Shown in pieces: positions 24,331-34,600 of a DNA stretch of 64,000 nt (the stretch's first letter is position 1; each line of letters opens with the position of its first letter). The notes beneath the pieces were generated by a model. It was not told the origin of the DNA. It was given only the letters and a program-made list of their open reading frames with translations, and ran no database searches. Position numbers and translations under genes: made by a program. The DNA is from Dactylellina haptotyla (lineage: Eukaryota; Ascomycota; Orbiliomycetes; Orbiliales; Orbiliaceae): the NCBI GenBank assembly GCA_031310005.1, contig CM062379.1, positions 3,038,001-3,102,000 on the forward strand, given 5' to 3'.

Positions 24331-24720
24331 TTAGCACATCTGACCCCTCAACCCATCCATATCAATAACAGTCTTCACTTCCCTTATCTTCCCATCCTCG
24401 AACTTGTAAAACACGTGCTCCACAATCTCGACGCTCTTTCCAGTTGGTTTCAACCCTAAGAAGTCCTTAATCGGCGTTCCTCGTATTAAAAGTCGAGCGG
24501 CTACCCGCTGCTCCGATTCGTCCGCGAGGAGAAGATCAATATGAAATTTGAGATCCGGAGCGGGATCGGAAGCTCGTGTTATCAGCCCGATGTAGCTCTC
24601 TGCAGAGTAGGTTTCAGAGTTCCAGATGACCTCTGGATGGACCATGGTTGTCAGCAGCGGCCAATCTCGCTCATTGATTGCTGCTATATAATTTTTGTAA
24701 ATTTGAGAGAGCGAGGCCAT
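24331..24720 (-). CDS. SnoaL-like polyketide-cyclase-fold small protein
   Basis: An intronless ORF of 129 residues. It has the layout of a SnoaL-like (NTF2-superfamily) alpha+beta barrel: an opening helix (IYKNYIAAINERDWPLLTTMV), then HPEVIWN, a mid domain with LKFHIDLLLADESEQRVAARLLIRGTP as two strands, and a final HVFYKFEDGKIREVKTVIDMDGL strand pair. Proteins of this fold include polyketide cyclases, ester-bond-cleaving enzymes and many non-catalytic small-ligand binders, so the substrate is unknown. It has no biosynthetic neighbours here, which argues against a dedicated secondary-metabolite role. A perfect TGACGTCA lies 159 bp upstream of its start. Confidence 0.75.
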   Translation of the reverse strand: MASLSQIYKNYIAAINERDWPLLTTMVHPEVIWNSETYSAESYIGLITRASDPAPDLKFHIDLLLADESEQRVAARLLIRGTPIKDFLGLKPTGKSVEIVEHVFYKFEDGKIREVKTVIDMDGLRGQMC

Positions 24721-25122
24721 CTTAGCGAGTTCTTGTTAGAAACAGTGTGAATGCATACAAATTTTATAAAAATTTTCTTTAAAAAATAATTTGAAACACG
24801 CCTTGGTATAGATTTCAGTGTATATTGATGTGGAAACTTTCCCTAAATCAAACGTCCATTCATCTAGAAACTCGTATATGACGTCAATTTACGGCGAACG
24901 CGACAGCATACCCCGGAATCAGACCACGCCAGAGTCAACGCATTCCCAACTCGTGCTTCTTGATGACGACTGCTCCTCTGCTGATACTTCTATAACTGCG
25001 ACCTACCCTCCGGCGAATCCGTCTCTGGCCATCCTGCTCTTTCTTTCTTTCCGCCTTCCACAGAGAAAGAAGTCTGGAATAAATATTGAAATTTTTTTAT
25101 TATTACCAAAATCTTTTTAAAA
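24721..25122. promoter_or_regulatory. Divergent promoter between the SnoaL-like gene and the unknown membrane protein
   Basis: A 402-bp head-to-head spacer. It is AT-rich at both ends and carries one perfect 8-bp CRE/ATF palindrome at 24879-24886. A frame of 100 codons covers most of it on the + strand but has no domain and probably lies in the 5' leader. Confidence 0.55.
24879..24886. promoter_or_regulatory. CRE/ATF-type site (TGACGTCA)
   Basis: An exact palindromic TGACGTCA between two divergent genes, 159 bp from the SnoaL-like start and 237 bp from the membrane-protein start. In ascomycetes this octamer is the target of Atf1/AtfA-type bZIP factors in stress responses. Function at this locus is inferred only from the sequence and position. 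Confidence 0.45.
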
Positions 25123-25886
25123 ATGGCAGACGACCGTGGAATTCACAACGAGAAGGAATTGCTCATGGCGGGCATGAAGGAGACATTCGGCATACGTCCC
25201 GATAACACGAGAATGTATTTCCACAAAAGACTCGAAGAATTGTAACGCTCCCTTCGTCGCTGGTTACCCGCGCATTCGTTCCTTTTTACAAAAAGCACCA
25301 CCGGCTAACCTCTCCGTACAGAACATCACCCGAAGATCGCCTTGTCCTTCAGCAATTTCGCGAGAGCGGCACCCGGTCGTTCATTCTTGCTACAACCATC
25401 GGGTTCGCAGGTGGCTGCCTCATCGCCTCCCGCCGCCGCACCGCCCTCTGGCGCAAATGGCACGCTATAAAGGAACACCATGTTTCCGCGACGGTTAAGT
25501 GGAGTGACGGGAGGGTGCAAACGCTAGACGAGCTGTCTCTACTGCCGCGACCATCGCCGCTGGGCGGCTTTCTCACATACGCTACGTGGGGGTTCGGCGG
25601 GGCTTGGTTGATGGGTTTGGTTGGTTCGATTAATGCCGCGCGGGCGAAACGGAGTGTGGTACTAGAGCACCCAGAGGTCTTCAAGAGAGTGGAGGCTGCG
25701 AGGAGGAAGTTGATTGTGGAGGATATTAAAAAGCTGGCGGAGAATATGGAGAAGTTGAACAATAACCAAAATGAGAAGGAAGGTGGCGTCTTAAGTCAAA
25801 TGGGGGAGAGGGATGGATGGTCTCGTTCTGAGGCGGCGGCCGACTCATTCTTGAAAGATGACTGGTCGCCCCGGCGTAATGAATAA
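25123..25886 (+). CDS. Unknown fungal protein with two hydrophobic segments
   Basis: Two exons (25123-25241 and 25322-25886), 684 bp, 227 residues; the join (GAATT then AACATC) keeps frame. I do not recognise the family. Visible features: a soluble N-terminus (1-55), a first hydrophobic glycine-rich segment at 59-76 (FILATTIGFAGGCLIAS), a basic loop, a second one at about 121-143 (GGFLTYATWGFGGAWLMGLVG), then a charged helix (about 155-190) and a polar tail. The small-residue patches resemble those of small organelle-membrane proteins, possibly mitochondrial, but this is only an impression. The start was chosen because it gives the longest in-frame exon 1. Confidence 0.65.
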
Positions 25887-26259
25887 GTCTGGTGAAGGGC
25901 ATAGATGTGTTACGGTAATCAGGCATGTCGACTTGGTCACCGCTGTAAATAAAATGGATTTAACTTTGCACAACCCACTTTACATAATCTTAATTGACAA
26001 ATAATTGTAATTTTAAGGATCTTACTCCACCTTATGGAACCGCAAATATTATATGCCTTATTTATTGTGAAATGATTATGAGATTATTGGAAAATAAATG
26101 ATAATAACAACGTATGTTCATGGGAATAAGCACCAGCGTTTTGAAAACCACAAACTCCAAAAATAATGCGTCTAAAACAAAAGGAATATCCGAACACCAG
26201 GGCTTCCTCCATACGCCGCAAACCATGCGCCAAGCATATACTCAACTTTGAGCTATTAA
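25887..26259. other. Convergent AT-rich 3' region
   Basis: A 373-bp tail-to-tail spacer between the unknown membrane protein and the GCNA-like gene. It is very AT-rich, with several AATAAA-like strings between 25940 and 26100. No gene or structured element is seen. Confidence 0.55.
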
Positions 26260-28221
26260 TTAATCAATGGTAATAACCAGCTTCTCGAAGGCTTTCAAGT
26301 CTTCAGAGATGCTATCATCCACTCCAAATATCTGCGTCGAAGTAGACTCCCTTCTAGCGGCTTCCAACTTTTCACGGAAAGAGGACTTCCCAGAAGCTCC
26401 TTGGCCTGCCTCAAGCTTAGCCTTTTCCTCTTTCCAGAGCTTGGTAACCTCTTTCTGCATAGCGCCCAGTTGGAAGGGTGTTCCTGGTGGAAGCTCTGCC
26501 TTCAGCCTCGCAAAGGTTTCCTTTTGGAAAACTTGATATGCTGTCAGCCCGTTACCTGGGCCTCCTTCTTTCTTTGCTGTCCGAGGGACTGGTTTGATCT
26601 GAACAAGTGGAACCCGGCACTTCTCACAACCTTTTGTGGTTGTCCACTCCTTCTTTCTGCTATGAGCTCTGTAGATGTGGGTACAGCTTGGACACTGGTA
26701 CTCAAACTTAAAGTTGATCACCATATCATGGCAGGTAGTAGGGATGGGTATGCCCATTGCCTTTCCAACTTTCTTCGCCCAAGTCTTGAATAGAGCCCCG
26801 TGTGGTCCTTCATTCTTGAGCTGTCGTCGGTCGATCTCGAGAATATCGACACAGGCATGAGTGTACTCATGGGCGAGCGTGTTCTTGACCCGGTCGAAAT
26901 CATCACAAACTTTCACTTCGAGGGTTATGGTACACGAAAAGTACTCCGGGTTGTCACCCATGGCGCTAAAACGCCTGACTTGACATGTGCCAGCTGTTGT
27001 CTGCTTAGAATTCGTCCAAACAAGCTGGATACCCCCCGTTCGGGAAGTAAGCCTGCCTACAGCACCTCCATTCACTTTTTCATCAAGCTGGGCTAGATAC
27101 TCTTTGGCAAAGGTATCTTTGGTTTCTTCGAAATCCTTTCGCTGCTGTCGTTCTACGGTCTTCGGAGCAAGGGACTTGCTAACCCTTGGCTTTGCGCGGG
27201 GTATCGTGACAGGCGTTTTAGAAACAAGACGAGAACTCTGCAAGATCTCCTTGTCAGATTCGGAATCTGACAGATCGAAAATACTCGACGATGTTCTCTT
27301 AAAGATCTTTGGTGGGCGTTTAAGTTTGTTTGGAGTACTTCGCTAGAGTTAGCTAGAAGCTTCGACAACCCAAAGGCACCTTACTACTTACTAGCTAATA
27401 TGGTGATCCTCGTCGACAGCGAGGTCGCCCATTCCACGGCTAAGGGCATCAATCTCATCGAAGAGAGTTTCAGTCTTGGTAGCTTTCTTTGTTGTTGTAA
27501 TGGAAAGTAGAGAAGCCCTTGGCTTTAGGGAGTTATGCTTCTTTGGAGTTTCCCAACGCTGAGCGAAATCAAAGTCACTGTTGAGAACCGGCTCCAAAAT
27601 CCCCTCTGACTGGCGATTCAATCGTGCAGCAGAAGTAATGTTGAGAGCTTTCTGAGGGCTCGCCTTCTTCGGTGTAAAAATAGAGTAATCGGCCTCGCTA
27701 TCATCGTTGGTAGCAATTAAGAACTTGGGCAGCGGCGTTGAAACGGATCTCTTAGTTTCCGGAACTGTGAGCTTTTGCCTCCTGCAGCCAACGATAAAGT
27801 CATCGTCGTCTGAATCGTCCGAGTCAACAGTACTGATTGTTGTCTGAGTGGAATTTAGATCTACACTCTCATTCTGGGTGGATTCGTTTGAGGTAGCGAT
27901 GGAGTCCAAAACTTCCTGGTTCTCTGTGATATCCAAAATGATAGATTGTTCCGTAGGTGTTGGAGCTTCTTCAATAATCGATAGTTCTTCGCTGACAGGT
28001 ATCACTTGAGAAACAGATACCTCCTCTTCCTCCTCCTCCTCAACTGTTGAAGCCTCTTCGACGACAGCAGATGCGTCATTGTCACAAGAAAAGTAAGCCG
28101 ACTCGTCTTGAGCTCGATCTTGCTCCTGTTCGAACGAAGAGTCCACTTCTGATACCGATTGGTTTCCGTTCTGCGCTACCCACTCGTCGTGGGTAGTCTG
28201 ATTCTGAGTCAATCGAACCAT
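26260..28221 (-). CDS. GCNA-like SprT metalloprotease with HMG-box (DNA-protein crosslink repair type)
   Basis: Two exons (27392-28221, 26260-27337), 1908 bp, 635 residues. The first about 300 residues are acidic and disordered. Then comes a SprT-like domain with the zinc-protease site HEYTH (433-437) and a third His in GPHG (about 456), a zinc ribbon with CPSC (492-495) and CEKC (514-517), and a C-terminal HMG-box-like segment (about 540-600: LTAYQVFQKETFARLK, then KEVTKLWKEEK). This is the domain order of GCNA/ACRC, which protects genome stability and acts on DNA-protein crosslinks in a SUMO-dependent way. Four SUMO-interaction-like motifs are visible in the disordered part. The donor GTAAGT is strong. 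The acceptor CGAAG was picked because it alone restores frame. Confidence 0.85.
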
Positions 28222-30263
28222 TATTCTGACCTGGCGGTATCTGCTCGAGTATCGACCGTATGTGATAGACTGTGAACTTAAGGTGCGGGTGGTTATCTCG
28301 AGAGGAAAGCAGCAACCCTGGCAACTGGGAACCCGGGTTCAGAAATATCTGGCGACGGGGCAGCTTTGTTTGGCATTTTCCCAATCCGGATCGCTTGCCC
28401 CGGCAACCGAGTGTGGTTGGCCAACCTCGTGCAACACATTTCCCTCGACGCTCAACACGAGACTGCGCAGCTGCGCACTCAAACGGAGGAGTCAACTGCA
28501 GGCCACGACCAAGTCCTACGAAGATGTTGAGATCCAAGAATCAAGTAGCTCGCAATAGCTGCTCGATCCTATAGCCTTGGATTCGACTAGAAGAAATATA
28601 CGTAGTGACTTTGGCGGGCCTGACTCCTTCCGCGTTGTTCTTGAGCGACAACACGCGTACATGGACGTACCGATTAGCGGCCTTATAGCTTTAAATTTAA
28701 TCGTAATAGCTTTCGTTCTTCACGTCTACAGGCCTGCCGACGTAATCTCTCATAGCTGGTGGGTCGCTCGGCATTTGGCCGGGTTTCGGTTATGGAAAGC
28801 TTTCCTCACCTCGAATGGAGTGCATAGCTGCTATTTATTATCGCGACACTGTCCGCTTCCGAGTTGTCTGTTGCAAGTTGCGGTACAAGTTAACTTAATA
28901 TCAGTAGGTGCCAATGCTCCACCTGCAGCGCTCGCACCTCTCGGAAAATCTTCGGAACTAGGGTTCCACCCAGCCAAAGATGACAAAGCAAGTGCCAAAA
29001 ACGATCTAGAATTTCCAACACTATCTGCTGATACGGTCGTCTACCTCCAGATCTCTGCAAATTAATAATACTCCATATTCTGAATCTAAGGCATGCCCAG
29101 CTCGAAAATGCTTCAAATTCAGCGCCCAGAGTGGTTTCCAACGGCCGCTAGCCTTATCTGGGTCCACCAAGCTCCGAATATGCTGGATATAAGGACTTAA
29201 AGCCATTTTAAAACCTTGGAGATAACTCAGTCACCGAGTTGTATGTTAGTCATCGAACCGTGGTTACACGAAACGTGCTTAAACGGGTATGGGGGTAATT
29301 CGCTTGCCGCTTGTTCCATGGATCCATATGCATGGATTCGGAATGTCGTTTGAACTTGCGCGCAGCCTTTCAGAGCGCTGCAATACCGAACCTCTCTCGA
29401 GCTTTAATTGGCCGCCAGTTTCGAGATCCACACGTCCCCGTCACGAGAGTCGGATGGGCAAGGCCAAAATTTAAAACTCTGCATCATGATAAAATTTCAA
29501 AATATTTATGAGTCAAACCTCCTGCAGATATGAGGATATAACTGCATCAATTAGCCTTGTGAGAAGTGGGTTTAGGTACAATTATGGAATAGTCGCCCCC
29601 CGTAGGATCGCATGGCTGCTGCGTTATAGCGGGGCAGAGCTGATAGCAACTCTCCCTGGCATTCATGGATATATTTCCGCCCGAAATCACGACCGTCTAG
29701 TTTGTTGCATTTTCAAGTTCCGAGTTTCGAGTTGGAAATCCAATTTACTAAGCATGCGGTCACCGTTGTTAATACGCGCAATAGCAGATGCATCTAGATG
29801 GAGCTGCGCCATATGTCCGAATATATCATTTAGCATTTCTACTCCGGTGATACATATATCCGCATTGTATACTAAACGGAAAAACAAGATTTTCTGGCGC
29901 CAAGTTTCTAGCTCTCGCTGTGATGGACAAAGTATTCGTTTGCAATTCGGGCCCGAGCTCCTCGAGCTCGTCAACTACCGATAGCTATCGTCACCTTCAC
30001 AAAAGTAGTCGTAACTAACCTGCGTGATCCTACCTTCTAACCATGCCAGGAAATTTCGAAAGGTTTAGGAAAATGTCTATAAAATGGCCATGATCCTCCA
30101 GAGGGTAGAATCGCCAAAGCCATCTTAAGAAGCCAGAAAGCTCACAATCTCCTTCTAAATTGAACTCGATTCACCATCTCTACTTCTATAGTCGGAATAT
30201 TGGTTCCCAGTATTAGTACGCTTTTTTCTATATAAGTACAATTCTCTAGCGGAAAGTATCAAA
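28222..30263. other. Gene-poor stretch upstream of the GCNA-like gene and the orphan ORF
   Basis: A 2.0-kb head-to-head spacer. The parts next to the genes are promoters; the middle (28560-30100) holds a few frames of 60-160 codons on both strands with no recognisable domain and scattered composition. No target-site duplications, terminal repeats or tRNA are seen. It could be decayed coding or mobile DNA, but I cannot name a source. Confidence 0.5.
30229..30236 (+). promoter_or_regulatory. TATA-like box before the orphan ORF
   Basis: TATATAAG preceded by a T-rich run, only 28 bp upstream of the ATG at 30264. If used, the transcript leader would be very short, or the real start is the next Met. 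The match is good, but function is inferred. Confidence 0.35.
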
Positions 30264-31253
30264 ATGTTCGTAGATATTGCCGCAAGTATCTCCACAAGTC
30301 CTGCGCTCCCCGTTCAAACAGCGGAGTCCAGCTCTCGTCCTCCTCTTCCCCCATACCGCCCAACAAACAAGCCTACCCTCACCACCAAGTTCGAGCTGTC
30401 GTACTCTCCATTGAGCGAATCCAACCCTACTATCCCCATCTTCCGTACCCAAAACTCCCTCCCATCAGAGTCCGATGGTGCACCACCAGAATACGAGCCG
30501 ACTCTGGTATCCCCAGACGTCAAACCAGCATACTTCCTCCGCCATGATGCACGAACACAAGGCAGCTTCATCACATCATCCGAAGGAATAGACGTCGCTT
30601 TCGTATCCTTCGTGAAACCGACAGTCCCCACCGTAACAATCTTTGATACCTCAAACCTCGCCGCTAAACTCGAAAATCTCGAGTCTCCAGAAGGCCACGC
30701 CATAACATTAAACGAAGATGCTACCGAGGATCCCGAGGATCTAGGAGGAGCAGGCGACGAAGATACCGACAGTACCTTCACAACACCAAGCGACGCATCC
30801 GCTTCCTCTCCCAAAGAAACAATAACCCTCTCATCGCGCAAGTTCTTCAGTTCGAGGGGTACGAGTTTCACCCCGACGAATACCCCTTATCAGTTCAGAT
30901 GGAATAAATCTCTGGTATCTACGATGCCACGAAATCCTTCTGCGAACGCCAGCCTCTCGAACGAATTAATACTTACCCGTTCGTTTCTTAAAAATAAGAA
31001 GGGGACTATTATGCCGTACGAGGAGAGCCGTAGTAAAACTGTGGGCAGGATAGGTGTACATATTTATGATCCGTCAAGACTAGTATTAGAGATGGATGAG
31101 AGCCAGGAGGGCTTGTCGGAGGCATTGTTCCTGGGAACAGCTATAGCAATGTTGAAGAAGTCTGAAATCAAGGCTGCAAAGAAGATCAGTTCTAAGAGAA
31201 ATTCACTGGGGTGGACTGTATCACTTATGAGTGCGTCACGGACCGGCATGTAG
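30264..31253 (+). CDS. Uncharacterised ascomycete protein, possible tubby/LURP-like C-terminal fold
   Basis: An intronless ORF of 329 residues, the only long one in its region. The N-terminus (1-75) is Ser/Pro/Thr-rich. Residues about 85-140 form a strand-rich block (GSFITSSEGIDVAFVSFVKPTVPTVTIFD is part of it). An acidic linker (about 150-185) follows, and then a second strand-rich part (PYQFRWNKSLVS, later VGRIGVHIYDPSRLVLEMD and ALFLGTAIAMLKK). The last block, a strand pair followed by a helix ending ...AMLKK, resembles the end of tubby/LURP-one-like domains in fungal proteins, but I cannot confirm this by eye. I do not assign a function. Codon use looks like real coding sequence, with no internal stops. 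Confidence 0.6.
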   Translation: MFVDIAASISTSPALPVQTAESSSRPPLPPYRPTNKPTLTTKFELSYSPLSESNPTIPIFRTQNSLPSESDGAPPEYEPTLVSPDVKPAYFLRHDARTQGSFITSSEGIDVAFVSFVKPTVPTVTIFDTSNLAAKLENLESPEGHAITLNEDATEDPEDLGGAGDEDTDSTFTTPSDASASSPKETITLSSRKFFSSRGTSFTPTNTPYQFRWNKSLVSTMPRNPSANASLSNELILTRSFLKNKKGTIMPYEESRSKTVGRIGVHIYDPSRLVLEMDESQEGLSEALFLGTAIAMLKKSEIKAAKKISSKRNSLGWTVSLMSASRTGM

Positions 31254-31658
31254 AGTATTAAACCGATTCTTTCAGGCTTGGAGATGATCTTGATAGTGTT
31301 GTTTTCATAGCCACTGTTTACTAGTCTCGTTACCAGACGCCGATTTGGCTGACAGTGGCAACGAGACCAATTATATTACATATAACTAGCATATTAAAAG
31401 ATATTTAGTACAGCTATTTAGCCAATATTTCGACGCTCAATATGTAAACTTCGCCGCTCTAAATGTGATTGTATTACGCAGCTCGGTGTACGTAAATTTG
31501 ATACAGCTTCGTCAGCTTCGTAAGCTGCAGGTAAGATCTTCCAAGTTGTTATTATTCACTACCTAAACAATATAGCTTCCAGAACCTATCGCTAAAGTCG
31601 CTTCCTTTTGTTTCCCCACCAATGACAATTATCCAAAACCGTCCAATATTATTGACGT
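31254..31658. other. Spacer after the orphan ORF, with paired inverted 8-mers
   Basis: A 405-bp tail-to-tail spacer, AT-rich from 31365 on. It contains two 8-nt inverted pairs between 31310 and 31367 (see the separate repeat entry). It probably holds the 3' UTR of the orphan ORF and of Ski3. Confidence 0.5.
31310..31367. repeat. Two interleaved inverted repeats
   Basis: GCCACTGT at 31310-31317 is the reverse complement of ACAGTGGC at 31352-31359, and GTCTCGTT at 31324-31331 is the reverse complement of AACGAGAC at 31360-31367. The arms alternate (A, B, A', B'), so both cannot nest in one hairpin; as RNA they would form a pseudoknot-like pairing. Function unknown. Confidence 0.4.
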
Positions 31659-34600
31659 CTACGCACTGATATCCTCAACAAGGCGCTTCCAGCCCTCCAC
31701 TCTCCAAGGCGCCACAACCAAACTCATTTGATCGTGATCTAAAGTTCCAGTAGCTTCCAAAGCCTCACAGAGTTCCTGGGTATCCAAAGCCGTCTTAGAC
31801 GCCGCCAGATCCAATGCCATATCCGCCGGGAATTGCTCATCTGTCATATCCGCCAGCGTTTTCCATGCGGCACTACTCGCTGGATTAATAAAGATGGCAT
31901 CGGTACTCATAACAGACGCATCCCGTCCCTATTATCATCAACATTAGCAAAGATACTTTCTTCACGAAAAGCGTATAAATGAGACTTACCGAAACACTCC
32001 CCAAGTCCACCAACAGCTTATTGACCCTCTTCACCTCCTCCGCACTCCTTTTCGCATCTCCTCTTACCCCCTCCAAATCCTCCACCACACTCTCCACGAT
32101 CCCTTCATCCCCTTGCATAGCCCCGATGACCCCCAAAAGCATAGTAGACACCAAATGCTCCGGGTTCTTCTCAATACTCCCCATCAACTGCTGCATCGCC
32201 ACATCTCTCTCCTCCTCCCCGCCCTTCGCCCACAGCACCTGCGCAAGCACAACAACCACATCCGGATCCTCCCCGCTCTCCACAAGCGCGATCTTAAACA
32301 TCTCCAAACTCTCATCCACTTGACCCAAAAAGTAATACGCCAGCCCCGCCGTCAGATGCGCCGACAACCTGCTCTTCTCAACCTCCAGATCCTGCGATAA
32401 ATCAACCGACGTTGTCGCGCTTTCAATCGCATTCTCGTAGTCCTTCATCCCGAGATAACACCGAGCCCGATCCGCCATCGCCTGCGCGTACATTATCAAG
32501 TCATCCGTAGCTTCGGACTCCTCATATCGCGCCTCCAAAATATCACACACGACACACAGCTTCGCCACCGCACCCGCGAAATCGCCCGCCCGCTCTTCGT
32601 ACAGCGCCGTAAGACGGAGTGATATGGCATCCCCGGATTTCTGCTGGATCAGCTGGTGAGCTGCAAACATGGGGTTTAACAGGCTCACAAGCGAAGAATC
32701 GGTTCTATGCTGCTCGAGGAGGACGTCAAATGTAGTGCTGGCGAATTGCATCTTGACGATACTAGAGTAGCTTTCCGTAGCCGAGAGTTGGAATGCATGC
32801 TCGAACAAGCCCGTTGCGTCGGACGCTTGACCCGTAGCCAAAGCTACGAGACCTTGACCGACCCACGCGTGGGAGTAGTCCGGATCAGCAGATTGACCGC
32901 GGGTGAAGGCTTCGTTTGCGAGTTGGTAGTCGCCGTGGAGCATGTACAAAGTTCCCAGGTTGGTCCATATTCGGGCATTCTGCACAACATGTTAGCAATA
33001 ATATCGACCTAGAATAGAAGGTTAGTGATCACCTTTTCGTTGATATGCAGCGCCCTCACAAGCGCATGTTGTGCAACCTTTGCGTTAACATCCGATGTTG
33101 CGACACCAAGAGCATTCCAAAAGTCGCTGTTTCCAGGTTCCAGCTTGATAGCCCGCTTGAAACAAGTTATCGCGGCTTTTCTGTATTTCGTCCTTCGGTC
33201 AGCCGGGCAGATTAGGGCACGGTATTCTGCTGTTCCAAGGTTATACCACGCCACTGCATGCGCATGTCGGTCCTCAGCGGAAGCGTAAATACCCCGTTTG
33301 TAAGCCAATAGACTACCAAGTAAGCACTTCTCCAAAACCGGCAAATCGCCGAATGTTTGAAGCATAGCAGAACCGACGTCTTCGATCTCCGCGAGTAGAT
33401 TGAACTCGCTCATCTCGATTTCTGAAACCAAAATCTCCAAAACGTCGTCCGCCGGGAATTCACTAAGCAGGCTTTGCACCCATGAGAACACCGAGCAAGC
33501 ATCACCAACGGCCTTCCATAGATTGAAAGCCGACGGATTGGTCTTTACGATCTGTTTCGCGATTTGTAAAGCTTCTCGAGCAGCTATAGCTGCCCGGCCG
33601 TATAATCCGGTATTCAAATTGTTAAACGCAGCAGCGACAAGAGTTTCTGTGAGCGCAATCAGGACGCCAAATTCACCGGAATGCTTCTCCAAGACGGCTC
33701 TATATTGGTCGACAGCGGCATCAAATTCTCCTAGTTCTCGGTCGACATTGGCCATCATGTACATAATAAACCAATTATCCGGATCAAGCGACTGCGCCTG
33801 TTTGAACGCCTTCATGGCCGCGATATATCTTCCAGAATTGGAGTATGCCTCTCCCAGCCCTATCCAGGAGTGCACATCCTTCGGAGACGTCCGGAGAGCT
33901 GCCTGGAATGCTTGGATAGCTAGCGGGAAATTCAAATTGTTCTGTAAAACATTAGTATCAACCATAGCACAAAATTAGATTCTACTACTTGCCAACTCAA
34001 CCACACCCAACGCGACCTGCGGCCACGAAGCCGTCTTTCCCACCGTCGTTCGCTTCTTGTCCGCCTCTGCCGCCCGTCGTGCCACAATTTCGACTAACTC
34101 CCAATCTTTTGTGTCCGCAAAGTTTCTCGCCAATCGTTCTGCAGCTTCATATTCTCCAGACGAAAGCTCGAAAGCCTTTTGGAAACATTTGTTCGCTCGC
34201 TCGATATCCCCGGCGATATCGGCATAGTAGATACCCAAGCTCGTAAATGCCGGTGCGAAGTTCGGATTGCTGCGTAGCGCCTGCATAAAATTGAAATACG
34301 CCCCTTCGCGGTCACTCCGCTTCTCCGGCTGGGATTCCCATAACGCCGTTCCGATCCGCCAGAGTACTTGGGCTTTGAGGTCGCGCGATTGAGGATCTAC
34401 ACCTGTGATTCGTTCCAGACAGGATTGAAGCTCGCCGATGCCGATGTCGTAATGTCCTTGCTGGATCTCGCACCACGCCGCTTCGGATATTACCTTGAGG
34501 TTTTCAGGGTCGCTGACAAGAGCTTTTTGAAGGAAACCGGATGCTCGGGCGAAATCTCCCGAATCCTCGAGAATGAGACCTAGTCCGATGAGGGCGCCGG

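Noticed and set aside
29508-29984. Frame of 158 codons in the gap before the orphan ORF
   Set aside because: It has no domain, is opposed by a 95-codon frame on the other strand, and shows no splice-linked continuation.
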